From the NCBI GenBank assembly GCA_022577435.1, contig JAKOON010000011.1:12447198-12511197 (forward strand): 64,000 nucleotides of DNA, written 5' to 3'. The stretch comes from Embiotoca jacksoni. Its lineage: Eukaryota; Chordata; Actinopteri; Embiotocidae. This document shows positions 11,762 through 23,449 of the stretch, in pieces. How positions within the stretch are numbered: position 1 is the stretch's first letter; each line of letters begins with the position of its first letter. The notes under the pieces are model-generated. The model was not told the origin of the DNA and did not search any database. It saw only the letters and a list, made by a program, of their open reading frames with translations. The position numbers and the translations under genes were made by a program.

Positions 11762-14700
11762 TGCACGTGCTCAGTAGCTCCCTGACGGCCAGAGAACATG
11801 AGTATCGATCAGGGACGTCCTCATCAGATATCGATAATCTCTGATTCTGAGTCGGAGCTGATACAATCCATTAAAACCTCCCTGATCAGATCAGATCGGC
11901 TCTAAATCTCTTCATCGATTAATCTGGATTATTGATTGATCAATGCCAGAGGACGAACCAAGCAGCAACCAGCAGTGACGTCACCCGTCGGTTTGTGAAC
12001 GCCCGTGATGAAGCCTCCAGTTCGGGGTTTTGTCCGTCGCCATCCTGCTAGTTCGAAGCGGTTTGGAGCAGGAAGTGACCATATTTGGACAAGCACGGCG
12101 GTGGTATTGCAGTTTAAGGCACTTCTGCATCTGCTTCATTTCTCAGACCACTTTTATATACAGTCAATGAGACTAACATTCTTGAGTTTCTTTCTGATGT
12201 CTGAGCTCACAGCAGTTTCTGCAGAGCTCCTCTGTGAGTCCATCAGACCGAGAGATCCGATGAAATCCAGGATCAGTGAAATGGAGCAGAGCGAGGCCTG
12301 AAGAAAGTGATCAGCAGCTGCAGCGACACGGAGGCCTGATCCTCAAGAGGACAACTGCAGCGAGCAGACAGGAGGAGGAGAAGGAGGAGGAGGAGCAGGA
12401 GGAGGAGGAGGAGGAGGTTACAGCTGAGCGAGCAGCAGGACAGACAACAACGTGCAGGAGAAAGTCCTGCTGCCTGTAAAAAAATAACTTCACGTGACAG
12501 AAACGTCATCGTCCACGTGTGAAGACGAGCGGGAATGTAACGGTACAACAATATTTTTCCACTACAGGTCGGAGTCTTTCACCGAGTTAAAGTACACTAG
12601 TACTGTCAGAAAAAAGTACTTTAAGGAGTACTTCAAAAGTAAAAGTATTAATCAATCAAAATGATCATTCAGAGGGCTCATATATTTATAGATTAGAAAC
12701 ACGAATGGAGTATTGTTTCAATGATTCATCCATCATCTATACATCCATCCATCCATCCATTATCCATCATCATCATCATCATCAATCCATCCATCCTCTA
12801 GTTATCGAGCAGCAGTTTGTTTTGAGTGTTCGTTTTGCTGATTGTAAATGACGAGTTATTTTTGTCAATAAAGTGAGTTTTGTTTGGAAAGGAGACTTTA
12901 TGCTGAGATCCTTCTAGCAGACTGAGACCCGAGCAGAGAAACCTCAGAGTTGGTGTCAGACGTTTGAAGTCGCAGGGACGTCCAATTTGGGAGGTCCGAG
13001 GTGGAGGACGGAGGTCCTCAGGTTATCACACGTTCCAGTCAGCTGACCTCCCCCTCGTCCTCCTCCTCTTCCTCCTCCTCCCCGTCACATGTCTGAGATA
13101 ATACAGTAGGATTACCGCAGGGTGATGTAACAGGATCCTCCCTGCCAGATTACTCACCAGCACACTTCACTTAGATAAATACGTTAACCTGACTCAGGTC
13201 CGGGGAGCTCCGCCTCCCCCGAGACCAACCGATCAGTCCGATCCGTTGTGTTCCAACAGGCCACAACATGACAGTTCTGCTCTGGAACTGAACACGGATC
13301 AGTACCGACCCTGAAAACTGACGTATTGATCGATAGCTCGACAAAAGAACCTTCTGGCGTCCATCTAACAAACTCACTCTGCTGTGAGTCGTTGTTCTTC
13401 GGAGGAACGACTCAGACAGTGATGATGATGATGTCAGCGGCAGAGAAATCAATGAGAGATGTTCGGCTGAAGATGAAAGCCTGTCCGAACTCTTCCAGAT
13501 GTTTCTGCTGACGATCTGGCAGCAGGTTGTGTGAAAACTCAAGACACGTGATGATAGATCATGAGGTTCTTATTTAAAAGGAAAAACATCATTTCACTTC
13601 CGTCCTGCTGTGCTCATTTTGTTAATGAAAAATATTTGTTGAGGAGCTTTTCTCCAAGATGAAAACTAAAACTGACATTTGGAAATGACTAAATGTTTAT
13701 GGCAGTGAATAAAAAAATTTCAAAAAAAAATTTGATAAACAAATGAAACAGTTTTAATAAAACTGATTAGTTCCCACACTGAGCACCTGAACCCAAGTTT
13801 GACCTGAGGTTGGGAAGAACTCCATAGACTGTGTATAAAATTATTTGTAGTCTCCGGATCTGAAGTGAAGCCTTAAAGTGTAATACCACTGAGGGGCCAC
13901 TAGGGGCTCCAAATAAACCTCTGGCTCAAAAAAAAAAAAAAAAAAAAAAAACTCTGGCACCAACAGACTCCCATTCAAAAGGCATCAACGTCTCTCCTGA
14001 AATATAAAGTCAGTGAATGTTTTCCATGAGTCGTTATGGTGTCATTACATTGTCCCGTCAATCGTCCCGACGGTTTGCTCTCAGTTTGCTGACTAAAAGC
14101 TTCACAGAATAACTCTTGAGAAACAGATCCAGTGAATCAGAGCGGACTCAAAATGTGTTTCCAGCAGGCTCTTGGCTGCGCACCAGAACCTCCCTCAGTC
14201 GTCACATCGACTGACTGGATGTTTGATTTATGTTTGATAAAAGTCTGCCGAGAGAAACTGCTTCCAGTCCCGACACTGTTCACACTGATACCTGGCTGAG
14301 GTCCACCACAAACACAGAAACGAAGCCCGCAGCTAAAAAACAACCCGGGGCCTCGAGTAAACAGGTGCCAAGTGAAGCGTGGGAGGAGCCAACACCGGAG
14401 GACAGGTAGGCCCCGCCTCCCGGCCGATGCCGCATCTGCAGCGCCGTAGCAGTGAGATTTACATAAGCTCTGCTGCGTCTGACCGGCCTCGCTGTTCATC
14501 TATTGAATCTGTAACTGGGCTTTAATCCCGGCAGATCCTTTAACTGGTTTAAGAGCAGCCGGCTGTGTCACACTGAGACTCGCAGCAAGAGTGAAAGTGC
14601 CGCGACCGGAGCGGCAACACGTGTCCTCCCGGCCGAACCGACGGCGTCTGCAGATACGTCCAGCGAGGCAACAGGCGGGTAAACGCAGTGCGTGGAAATG

Positions 14701-15253
14701 TTAAGGCGGAGGATCCGCGTGTTCCTCAGACGCGGCCTTTTATCTCAGTTGCGAGGAAAAACACTGCGTAACTAAAAAAAAAAAAAAACATCACAACACA
14801 TCAGCTTAACATGCAACGAAAATAAACTTCCACGGCCTCCACGATTTCTCTAAACAAACGCGTCACGCCACGTGAATTTACAGAAGGTTTTGAGTTACGA
14901 CCACAGATTGCATATAAAAGTCAATAAAATTTCGCCGCGAGTTGTCTCGGAGTTGTTAGCTAAAGTCGCTCCTTCTTAGCAGTAAACAAGTTTGAAAAAG
15001 CTGTGTCTTTGTGGGCTTGTCTGTTTGATTGACAGGCCTGTGGTGCAGTCAGTTTACAGCTATCCGTGGGCGGGACGTAGTATCGTCGGGTTTCCAATCA
15101 GATCGCGTCAAATCCACCGATCGCCGCATCTGCAGCCCGCTACAGCCAATAGCGGCTCTCGGAAAAAAAAAAAAAAACACGATGTACCTGAAGACAGACG
15201 CAAAAGACGCTGCACGCTCAGAGTCATGAGTTAATGAAGTACCGCTGATAGAA

Positions 15254-15290
<37 letters not shown>

Positions 15291-18200
15291 CAGTAGATTA
15301 GATTAGACTTTATTAATCCCACAGTGGGGAAATTTAGAGATGTGGAGATGGCGGGGATGGAACCGAGGGTGAGATATGTGATGAGTCTGAGCCTTGAAGT
15401 TGGGGTCGACTCTCTTCTATTTCTGGGCCAACTCGATACCCTGCGAGGCTGAAGGAAGGTATTTACCTCCGGTCCACCGCTCGAGGCTGGATTACCGACC
15501 CGGCGGCCCCTCGACCCCGCTTCCGTTTATTTATTCTTACTGACAAACAGTTTTTTTGCTTGCAGCTTAAAACCTGTTTTTTATGTTCGCATAAAAAAAA
15601 CCCTAAAAAAAACCTTAGGTTTCGTCCTTTTAAATCCCGTGTGAGTGTGGACATGCAGACTAAAAACCAACATTGTGAAAAGCTGCTTTCAGCAAATGTT
15701 TAATTAAAAAAAACAAATGCATGATGAATGAATGCAAATGAATCCGTTATTAAAAGTGAAGTCAATCGAGGGACTAATCAATCGAGTAACGAGATGTCGC
15801 CAGACGACCTACTTCCGTGCTGCAGACTCACACGTGAAGCCTGCAGGAGGAAGAAGCGGCGTTTTCCTGAAACTCTTTAACAGTCCCACTTTCCACAGAG
15901 GACAAACTTTTTTTTTCTGTCTGTTGGAGTCTGCAGAGTCCGAAGTGCATACGACACGCCGTGGCCAAAAATATCACCACCATAAAAGGCCGGATGAAAC
16001 TGAGAGCAGGAAACATTTTTCCAACGGCAGACACAGTTGTTAACCCTCTAAAAACACCCCTGCAAGGTCTCAGGATGACACCTGCCAAAATATCCGGAGC
16101 TTTAATCATTTTATTCAGAAATGAACATGTTTTCGTGCGCTCTCGCAATAAACACTCTTCTGTCCAGAAAAAGTACTGAAAAATATATATATTTTTTTTT
16201 TTTTTTTGCGGCGTTCAGGAAAGGTTTCCTCCGACGCGTTAATTTGAAAATCCTTTACGTCGGTGGCCCCGCCCCTTCCTCTACATCCGCCCGTTTAGGA
16301 TGGAAAGTGTCCCAGCGTTTCACACTTCTTTTTTTTAATTATTTTTTTGGACCGTTTTGAGTGCATCGTCCTGGTATTTGTGGACAGTGTGAACGTACTT
16401 ATGCACTCAAAACAGAGAGTGTTAGTGCACAAGTACGACATTTTGGAAACACAATGAAAAGCTGAGCTGCAGGACAAAACTGAGCAGACTGGCCCCGCGG
16501 GAGGGAACTTCTCTTATCGAACTGCAGCCGTTAAAACCACTCATTAAAAGGCAGCTGATGCGATCACACTGACATCACACATAAACTATTTCCAACATGT
16601 TCGGTCCTGTTTCGTCCGCTGCAGGTTACTCCGACCTGTTATCCTACGCTAGTCTTTGCTTACAATAATACTATATATGTATGCCATATTATATTCCTTG
16701 TATACAATCTCGTATTAATCAACTATTAATCCTCAGGCGGATGCAACAGGCTGTTTCTGTAGAAGTCAGCGATACTGCTGAGATCAGCGATCCTGTTGGG
16801 GTCAGCATGCTGCTGTGCATAATAACAAGGCCACAGGCTGTAACGGTTGATGGCACGACCATTAGTTTCACCTTCTGTCTTTCTTATTTCTTCCGAGTCA
16901 TAAAACAGGAATAAGTTACTGACCTGAGCAACACGTCCCCACAAGGCAAGACGGCCCACCTCGACCAATCAACAAAGGGCACATCACCATACATGACTTT
17001 TTGGTTCCTGTACTATAAGAAGACTGGGTCAGGGAGAGTCAGGAGTTCAGACTTCGTGAACTGACACATACTTTGTTGTTGTCAGGGAAGCATAGTCTGG
17101 ACCCAGAGCTCTGCAACACTGATTATTCTGCTGCTGTTAAGTAAATATCTTGAAGCCTGACATCTTCTCCTATTGCCTCATTAAAAGAACACGCAGGACT
17201 GGGGGCTTACACATATTGGCTTTGTACTAGCATGAGCCCGAGTCCAACAAAAAAAAACAGAGGCCTCGAAAACACTCATTCCTTCCTTTTCACGCGTTCA
17301 TGTGACGTTTCAGTCTTACGTCAGGGACACAGGTGGGATGTGTTTTTACGGTGAAGTTTGACCACAGCGAGTCCCAAAAAAAAAAAAAATTGCATCCTTT
17401 TCACTTTAAAGGTTATTTTTCCACCACGTCCGTCTGAGACGCGACCGCCGGAGCGGATCACAGCCGATCAAATCGGATCGATCGATATTCATCACATCAC
17501 AACATCAGCCTTTAAAGGAGGAGAAGAAATACATTTTCCTCTTGCCGACATGCCGTCTGTCAAATCACTACGACTAAAATACACCAAGCTGTTCAACTGC
17601 GTTTTGCAGGCTGCAGGACAAAGACGGAAACAACAACAATAAACATAAAACTTACAGAAGCACAAACATAAACCCCAAAAATGACCAAATCAGGACGGTA
17701 AGAAAGAAAGAAAAAAAAAAAAAAAAGTTCCCCCGGTGGGAATGAAAACGGCGTCGCACATGTGACCGGAGGAAATAACTGGAACTGAAGACGAAAGAAG
17801 CAGTCACAAGTTGTTCCATTTTTAAAGTCAGGACACTTCAGACGGCAGGAAAAACTACTTTCTTTGCTCTCATAAGTTCACTGTTCTTCTTCCAATAACT
17901 CGCATGTTTTACATTCAAAACAGACCGAATGGATCCTTTTAACTGTCGGATGAAGTGATTTGGAAACAGGTTGGTTTATTCACTCTGCTGCTTGAGGTCA
18001 GAGGTTACTAAACTCTCTCTGATCTGCATTCGAACAAACAGCTCGGGTCACATTTGAGAACAACGATATGGACTTAAGCTTATGTCAGCTGAAATAATTA
18101 AACCGGGAGGAGTGGGGGGGGCTGAGGGGGGCCCGTCTTTGCCCTGGGGCCCCTCAGGAGCTAAGTGCGGCCGTGTCCATCAGGCTATTTCAGGTTTCTG

Positions 18201-21200
18201 AAAAGAGTTCTCTCACCATCGCTACTTTTGGTTATAACGTCATATTTCCAGTGCAGCCTACTTAACACAGTAACAAAAGGATGTGAATAATTCCTGCGCC
18301 ACTGCTGCTGATCTGCAGGTCGCATGACTGACGTGCACAAAGAAAACCTGCGTGAAGGGCGGGCTGCCTGAGAGGGATGAGAAAGAGGACTTACCCGGGA
18401 AGGCGTGCGGGTTGGACGACCCTCTGTTGAGGCACTTGGAACAGAGAATGTGCACAGAGTAGTGCAGGCCGGGCCACTCCTGCAGCAGCATGTTCAGCTC
18501 CTCCACCAGCGGTGTCACGGCCTGCCAGGCGGTCCAGATGTTGGGCAGCGAGGCCTGGCTGGCGATGGACAGGGTCTCCGCCTGCAGCCGCCCCTTGGAG
18601 GGCCGGTGACTGATGACCACGGGGACCTTCCCTCGGTAGGCGACGATCTGATGCCTGCCGTCCGACCGCTGGACCACGTGGCCGTTGATCTGCACGCTGA
18701 ATCGAGCGAACAGCCCCGGAGGAAACAGGAAGGGGAAGCTGTACTGGATGTGCAGCTGCTCCACGGAGAAGAAGTGACACAGAGGCAGAGAGTTCGCCCC
18801 GCCCGAGGCCTCCGCCCGGGCCTCCTCGCTGCTGACGTAGCTGGGGAACTTGTACCACACGGTGGCTCCGTTCAGAGGCTTGCTGCGGGGTTTGTTGATG
18901 CAGTAGCAGACGCCCATCTTCTCCAGGAGCTCCATGATGAGGTGGAGGTCCTGCTGGGTCTGGATGAGCGGTCTGAGGAGCAGGCGGATGACGTTGGAGG
19001 GCAGGAGGCCGTGCTGGAGGAAGCCCTCCACGTGGTGCTGCAGATGGGTGACCCTGAGCTTCTCACCCTTCTCGTCCTCTATGACCAGACTCACCCGTCC
19101 CTTGTCCCCCCTCTCGCCCTCAGAGAGGAGCCGGTCCAGCAGCGTGGACTCGTCCCTCTGGAAGAAGACGTTAAGAATTGCGATGAATCGTGGAAGGTTG
19201 TGGAAAACGTACTCCTTCAGGCTGAGGCTGTCCTCGAAGTAGAGCAGCTTCCCGCTCTCGTGCAGGTAGGATAAGGCGCTCTGCAGCCGGTCCTCGGTGA
19301 GCCCGGCCTGGAGGCCCAGACGGGCTGAGTCCCACCACGAGAGCCACAGGTCTTTGGGCTTAAAGTGCAACTCCTCCAGCATCTGCCAGGACTTTGGCAG
19401 CACACGGTGGAGGTTGGGGAAGATCTCCCGGTGGTCCGCGACGGACATGAGCTTCTCCCTCAGCCTCTGGATGTTCCTCTGGGTCTCTGTGCAGCTGACG
19501 CTCAGGACCGGCGACAGGATCTGCAGCCGGTGGTTCAGCATGTACTGCAGCTGGGCCTTCCTGCGCCTCAGGTTCCGGTCGGAGACGCCGTAGAAGAGGA
19601 CGTGGGGGCTGGAGGTGCGGACGTTGTAGCCCTGCTCCAGCGCCTGGTCCACCTGCAGAGCCAGGCTCCTCAGGCTCTGGACGTCCCTCTTCTCCTGCAG
19701 GCCGATCTGCCTGTGAATGTCCAGAGTCTTCTCCTCCACCTCCACCTCTCCGCACAGGTCTGCGTGTGTGCCCACCAAGAGCAAGACAGCGTGGGGCACT
19801 TTGGCGCAGAGCAGATGGAGGAAATACCCGACGTGGGCATAAAAGTTCCTGGGTGAATATGCTCTGAGATTGACGACGAGGACGTAGAGAGCACCGGGGG
19901 AGAGAAAAAAGGGTTTGATGAGGTCATAGTTTTGCTTCCCTGACAGATCGTAGACTAGAAACGTGAGATGGCGATCAGCGTCCGCCACCCAGTTGGTGAC
20001 CTCGATGCCTTTGTGTCCCTGGGTTCCTTTGACGTCCTGCTGAGTGCTCACCACGCTCTGCCTCAGTCGGGTTTTCCCGGCGTTCTTCATCCCCATCAGG
20101 ACCAGTTTCAGCCGCGGCTTCACTGCAAGCTGCGAGTGCGCGAGCTCCTTCTGGTAGACCGCGATGTAAGGGATGCCCTTCATGCACACCTCGTACGGGG
20201 GCTGGATGAGAGGGTTATCCTTCACCTTCCAAATGTTCACTCTGGACAGCTTCCCAAAATTATCTGGAAGAATGGCTATTTGGTTACCCTGTAAAACGAG
20301 CTCCTCCAACTTCTCCAGCTCCACGATGGAGTCAGGCAGGTAGGTGATGTTGTTATTGTCCAGCCAGAGGTTCACCAGCCGCCTCAGGTCACCTATCTCC
20401 TCAGGAACATGCGTCAGCTTATTCCTGCTCAGGTAGAGCTCCTCTAATACTGCGATGCTCAGTAGAACCTGGGGAAAGTTCTCAAACTGGTTGGAGGACA
20501 AATTGAGCATTTTGAGTCTTTGCAGGTGACCAAAGGAAGGAGGCAGCACCGTGAGGTTGTTCCCGTCCAGCATCAGGCTCTCCAGGTTGTGCAGGCGACA
20601 GAACGTGTCGGGTAAGGCGGACATGTGAAGACTGCTGAGCCACAGGATTTTGATGGACTGCAGCTTCATGACGTCTGCTGGTAAAACCTCGAACTTGTTC
20701 CCGGAGCAGTCGAGCTCCTCCAGCTCGCCGAGGGCCAGGATCTCCGGGGGGAACTGGTTGAGCTTGTTGTGATCTGCATCCAGAGTCCGCAGCCTGGCGA
20801 GGCCCGAGAACGATCTGGGTAAATCGTGCAGGTCGTTGAAGCTGATGTCGAGTTCCTCCAGGGACCGAAGCGCTCCGATCTGAGCCGGCAGATACTGGAT
20901 CTTGTTGTGACTGATGCACAGCTTCTTCAGACCTCTCAGCTGACCCACACCGTCAGACAGGCTTCTCAGGCAGTTGTGGCTCAAGTCGAGCTCCACTAGC
21001 TGCCCCAGCTCGAACACCACCCGGGGCACGGCAGTGAACTTGTTCCTGCGGAGGATGAGGATGCGCAGGTTGTTGAGGGTGGATCCCAGTCCGTCCGGCA
21101 GGTCCTGGAGGGAGTTGTTGCCCAGGTTGAGCGCCTCCACCTCGGCTATGTCCTCTGGCAGAACGATCTGGTTGTTTTTGGAGCAGAGGGTGAGCTGGCG

Positions 21201-21344
21201 CAGGTTGCTCCGCAGCTTCCGGGAGCGGAGGGCGGCATCCCTCCACAACCTGGCCGTTTTCAGATTGTTCTCCTTGTCCTCCATGGCGCTGCAGCCGGAC
21301 CCCTCCTCCTCCTCCTCCTTGTTGTTTTCATTGAGAGTTTTCAT
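6501..21344 (-). CDS. mfhas1: MFHAS1 (MASL1), LRR-ROC-COR protein, two coding exons
   Basis: ROCO-family cytoplasmic protein; in mammals linked to Toll-like receptor signalling and blood-cell differentiation. Exon 1 is 18,395-21,344; exon 2 is 6,501-6,631. Donor G|GTAAGT (minus) and acceptor CTCTGCAG|GC join in phase to about 1,026 aa; human MFHAS1 is 1,052. Residues about 65-375 are leucine-rich repeats. A ROC GTPase-like domain follows with P-loop GMKNAGKT (418-425), DLSG (466-469) and THAD (526-529), then a COR-like region. Exon 2 gives the conserved tail GELLSQPRPEG...EIICPKNGSER...LSPCLK. Reading through the donor instead yields an unrelated tail ending at 18,258. The ATG at 21,344 precedes a Glu-rich stretch; the ATG at residue 21 aligns better with the human start, so the true N-terminus is open. 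The single giant exon plus short last exon is the family's usual structure. Confidence 0.95.
6661..6716. repeat. (CA)n microsatellite
   Basis: About 27 CA units, starting about 30 bases 5' of mfhas1 exon 2 in transcript orientation, so it reads (GT)n in the pre-mRNA close to the acceptor. Confidence 0.95.
7537..7602. repeat. (CA)n microsatellite
   Basis: Nearly pure CA array with single GC and TA interruptions, within the mfhas1 intron. Confidence 0.9.
7990..8250. repeat. minisatellite, unit about 20-22 bp
   Basis: Degenerate tandem units of the form CCAGTTTAAATCAAGTCCAAAA. They are cleanest at 8,080-8,205 and drift at both ends (AACTAGTCCAAAGTC...). No coding potential. Confidence 0.8.
8320..8690 (+). 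repeat. dispersed repeat family A, copy 1
   Basis: Contains the shared blocks GTGTTTGAGTCCTAATAT, GACTCGTGGAAAACATTT, GACTTTGTATTTCAGGA, GATGCTTTTTGAATG, CACCTAGTGGCCCC and GGTATTGCA. The same blocks in the same order recur at five other places in this window. It has no ORF, so it looks like a non-autonomous element of unknown class. Confidence 0.75.
9212..9231 (+). repeat. poly-G run
   Basis: About 19-20 consecutive G in the mfhas1 intron; the length may be affected by sequencing slippage. Confidence 0.8.
9760..10290. repeat. AT-rich degenerate tandem repeat, period about 18-20 bp
   Basis: Repeated TTATTTACTAATATAACTTG-like units with substitutions, punctuated by four copies of a GGTGATGCTGCTTTTATTTA variant. 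A related array is at 11,030-11,350. Confidence 0.75.
11030..11350. repeat. AT-rich degenerate tandem repeat, second array
   Basis: Same unit type as 9,760-10,290 (TTGTTATTTACTAATATAACC variants), separated from it by about 740 bases of unrelated sequence. Confidence 0.75.
11560..11760. repeat. paired (CA)n and (GT)n arrays in inverted arrangement
   Basis: About 70 bases of (AC)n (11,560-11,629), a 53-base spacer, then about 78 bases of (GT)n (11,683-11,760). The two arrays are complementary on one strand and could fold into a long stem. ORFs across it are His-Thr or Cys-Val artefacts. Confidence 0.95.
12055..12170 (+). repeat. dispersed repeat family A, fragment
   Basis: Carries GAAGTGACCATATTTGGAC, GGTGGTATTGCA, TAAGGCACTTC and TTTTATATACAGTC, the 5' and 3' parts of family A with the middle missing. 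Confidence 0.65.
12565..12650. repeat. AGTACTTNAGTAAAAGTA-type dispersed repeat fragment
   Basis: Several AAGTACT/AGTAAAAGTA words. Similar fragments are at 22,110-22,215 and 38,570-38,620. This word pattern is common in teleost genomes and resembles ends of non-autonomous DNA transposons; the assignment is tentative. Confidence 0.5.
13825..14050 (-). repeat. dispersed repeat family A, inverted copy
   Basis: Reverse-complement of the family A blocks: ACCACTGAGGGGCCACTAGG, CTCCCATTCAAAAGGCATCA, CAGTGAATGTTTTCCATGAG. It is interrupted by an A-run (13,929-13,951). Confidence 0.75.
14400..15235. promoter_or_regulatory. CpG-rich patch with CCAAT motifs inside the mfhas1 intron
   Basis: Local rise in CpG with CCAATAGCGG (about 15,147) and CCAATCAGATCGCG (about 15,094), both in promoter-like context. 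No exon could be tied to it. It might be an enhancer or alternative promoter; nothing direct shows activity. Confidence 0.3.
15256..15335. repeat. (AAT)n plus TTTATTAATCCCA repeat tail
   Basis: (ATA)n at 15,256-15,287, then GATTAGATTAGACTTTATTAATCCCACAG, another member of the repeat-end family seen at 2.0-2.4 kb. Confidence 0.7.
16670..17215 (+). mobile_element. candidate solo LTR
   Basis: An isolated block with LTR-like order: CGACCAATCAAC (CAAT-like, about 16,960), ACTATAAGAAGACTGG (TATA-like, about 17,013) and CATTAAAAGAACACGCAGG near the 3' end (ATTAAA-like signal). No internal retroviral or Gypsy coding sequence is adjacent, and I could not fix the ends or a target-site duplication. Confidence 0.35.
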
Positions 21345-21860
21345 GGATCCTGAGCGGGCAGCATGGTGGACAGAGTCCCACTGAAACCTGCGCGCTCCTG
21401 AACAGCCGCCCCTCCGGCAGGGAGGAGAGAAGAGCCACTACGTGTCGGGAAATAATCGAGCTTTTCGACGGCAGCGGGAGGAGTGTCTGCGGCCGCGGAG
21501 GCATCCTTTTCTCCTGCGCCACTCAGCACACAATGAACACAGACCTCCCCGGTTACAGCTCCGGCTTTGCTCCCGAACCCGAGGCCCGGAGCTGCGGCTC
21601 TCCGCTCACCATCACAGCCGTCCTCATCGCCGCCACGAGCCGCCCGCTGTGTTCTCTCTGTCCCGGTAAGATCCGCGCGTTTCCCAAGCGCTTTCCGAGT
21701 AGCCGCGTCTCTTCCTGGCTGCGGGGAGTGGAAGTGAGGCGGCGGGCGAGCCACACTGCGTCAGATCTCTGAGCCCTCCTCCTCCTCCTCCCGTCCTCCA
21801 CGCAGCAGGGAGGAGGAGGAGGAGGGAAAGTGGTCGTCCTCACTCGGTTAAAACACAAAT
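21345..21860 (-). promoter_or_regulatory. mfhas1: mfhas1 promoter and 5' UTR, CpG-rich
   Basis: GC-rich, CpG-dense sequence directly upstream of the mfhas1 start, ending in GGA/CCT-rich low-complexity sequence at 21,775-21,825. The start site is not identifiable by eye. Confidence 0.6.
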
Positions 21861-23306
21861 CAGTTCAGACACTCATGATTCTGACAGAAATGTATCCACA
21901 GAGCCGACATGACCAATAAACTCAAAACATTCAGAGGATGCAGAAACATAAAACAAAGATGCTTACTGTGACATGATGTCATCCATAAAGGCGGAAGTGA
22001 CTGTTAGTGGAATATTGAAGCTGATTTCCCTGCTAACGTCCACCGCAGATGCAGGACTCTGTCTCCACCTACTGGACGTGATGGTCTCTGCACACAGCCG
22101 GGGGCGGGGGGGTATTCAAGTACTCAAGTAAAAGCACGAATACAACAGTGAAAATACAGCATTCAAAACAGTAAAAGTACATGAGTACTTCAAGTATCTG
22201 AAGTAAAAGTTCACGCAGCAGCAGATATCAGAACATCAAACTCTCAAACTTTTTAAAGAAAACTAAAGATCTGTCTCTAACCTGGCTTTTAATTTTGAAG
22301 GAATCTTTACCGTCTTGGTTTTTAAGTTTATTTTTACTGTTTATTATCCTCGCTGTTTATTCTGTTTTCCTGAATTATTTTTAATTTTTTTTATGCTTAA
22401 CACATTTTTTCTTCAACCTTCATTTTTACTATGTTAAAAAAAAAAAATTCATTTGGGTTTTATTTGAATTATCAGCTTGTATTTGTGTGTTATTTGTGTG
22501 GAAAAATGTAAAATAAAACCAGAATGTGATTATTTGTAAATCATGTAAAACCATATTTAATTGCGTATAGACCAAAGACAACACATCAAATATTCCATCC
22601 ATCCAACCATGTTATTGTTTTGTGAAAAAAAAAAAAAAAAAAAAAAAAAAAATTCTCATTCTGAACTTGGCTTGATTTGCAGCAACACGTCTCTTCCGAG
22701 GAGACCACGTGTTGAAAGTGAAATGTGCATCGCAAGAGCTTTATAAATAAAGTTTTGCAAGAGGTGTCTGTTTCTTTTATGTGCAGCCTCTGCCACCAGC
22801 TGGACAAAAGGACACACTACAGCTGGATTTTCTCCCCTCGAATAAAACCTTCAGTTTGATGAACACTTAACAGTTAAACCCAATTAAAAGTCATCTGATG
22901 CTGTTTCTTTCCGGCGCTGGAATAAAACCACCACAAAGTGACACAAAACAACCAAATAGACCAAAAGAAAACTAACACAATGAGACACAAAATTATATTG
23001 TATTAAGTATCAGGACTGTAAAAGTCTAATACATTTTAATTTAAGAGCAAGCAATTCACTGCTTTCAAACCTGGACAGCAAATCTGCTGATCAGTCATCA
23101 AAGTGTTTGTGTAGTGATAATTCAGAACCGTAAAACCTTGTAAAGTAATAAAAATAATCATTAAAATGATGATTTATGAAGAAATATCATTGTAGATGAA
23201 ATGCTATAATATCATACAACTGTTGAATTGAAGAAAACACGTTAACCAGTTAGCTGGCACAAACATTTCAGCACTCTGAGGTGCTTCAGAGAGCTCTTGA
23301 GTGTGC
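21861..23306. other. intergenic, repeats only
   Basis: No gene seen. Contains an AGTAAAAGTA-type fragment (22,110-22,215), T-rich sequence, an A-run of about 25 (22,626-22,651) and AT-rich DNA up to the left junction of the tandem array. Confidence 0.6.
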
Positions 23307-23442
23307 GTAGATTTTGTTCTTACCCAAGAAGAAATCTCAAATAAGAAAACATTGACGAATGCCAGAATCTTCGTAAAATCAGCTTAAGTGGGGTTTAAGA
23401 AGAAATGTCTTCTTAAGAACGGTTGATAGATGAGGCCCAATG
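23307..23442. mobile_element. fold-back element, right part (array left edge)
   Basis: Truncated version of the 240-base element found intact at the three internal junctions; the homology begins abruptly at 23,307 (GTAGATTTTGTTCTTACC). Confidence 0.75.
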
Positions 23443-23449
23443 TCTTTAA

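Larger units (their letters stand above)
6632..18394 (-). other. mfhas1: mfhas1 intron of about 11.8 kb, repeat-rich
   Basis: Intron between the two coding exons. No exon with convincing homology was found. It holds dinucleotide arrays (6,661-6,716; 7,541-7,602; 11,560-11,760), an AGTCCAAAACCAGTTTAAATC-like minisatellite (about 7,990-8,250), ATTTACTAATATAAC-type degenerate tandem repeats (9,760-10,290 and 11,030-11,350), three copies of a dispersed element, (AAT)n at 15,256-15,287 and an LTR-like block near 16.7-17.2 kb. A CpG-rich patch with CCAAT motifs lies at about 14.4-15.2 kb. Confidence 0.85.

Noticed and set aside
11340..11844. Overlapping ORFs of 113-147 codons on both strands
   Set aside because: Dinucleotide repeat artefacts. 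A stretch at about 11,360-11,480 (minus) has codon-like composition but no convincing splice sites or homology.
18405..20294. Long ORFs on the plus strand (up to 289 codons) opposite mfhas1
   Set aside because: Antisense shadows of a GC-rich coding exon; no recognisable protein.
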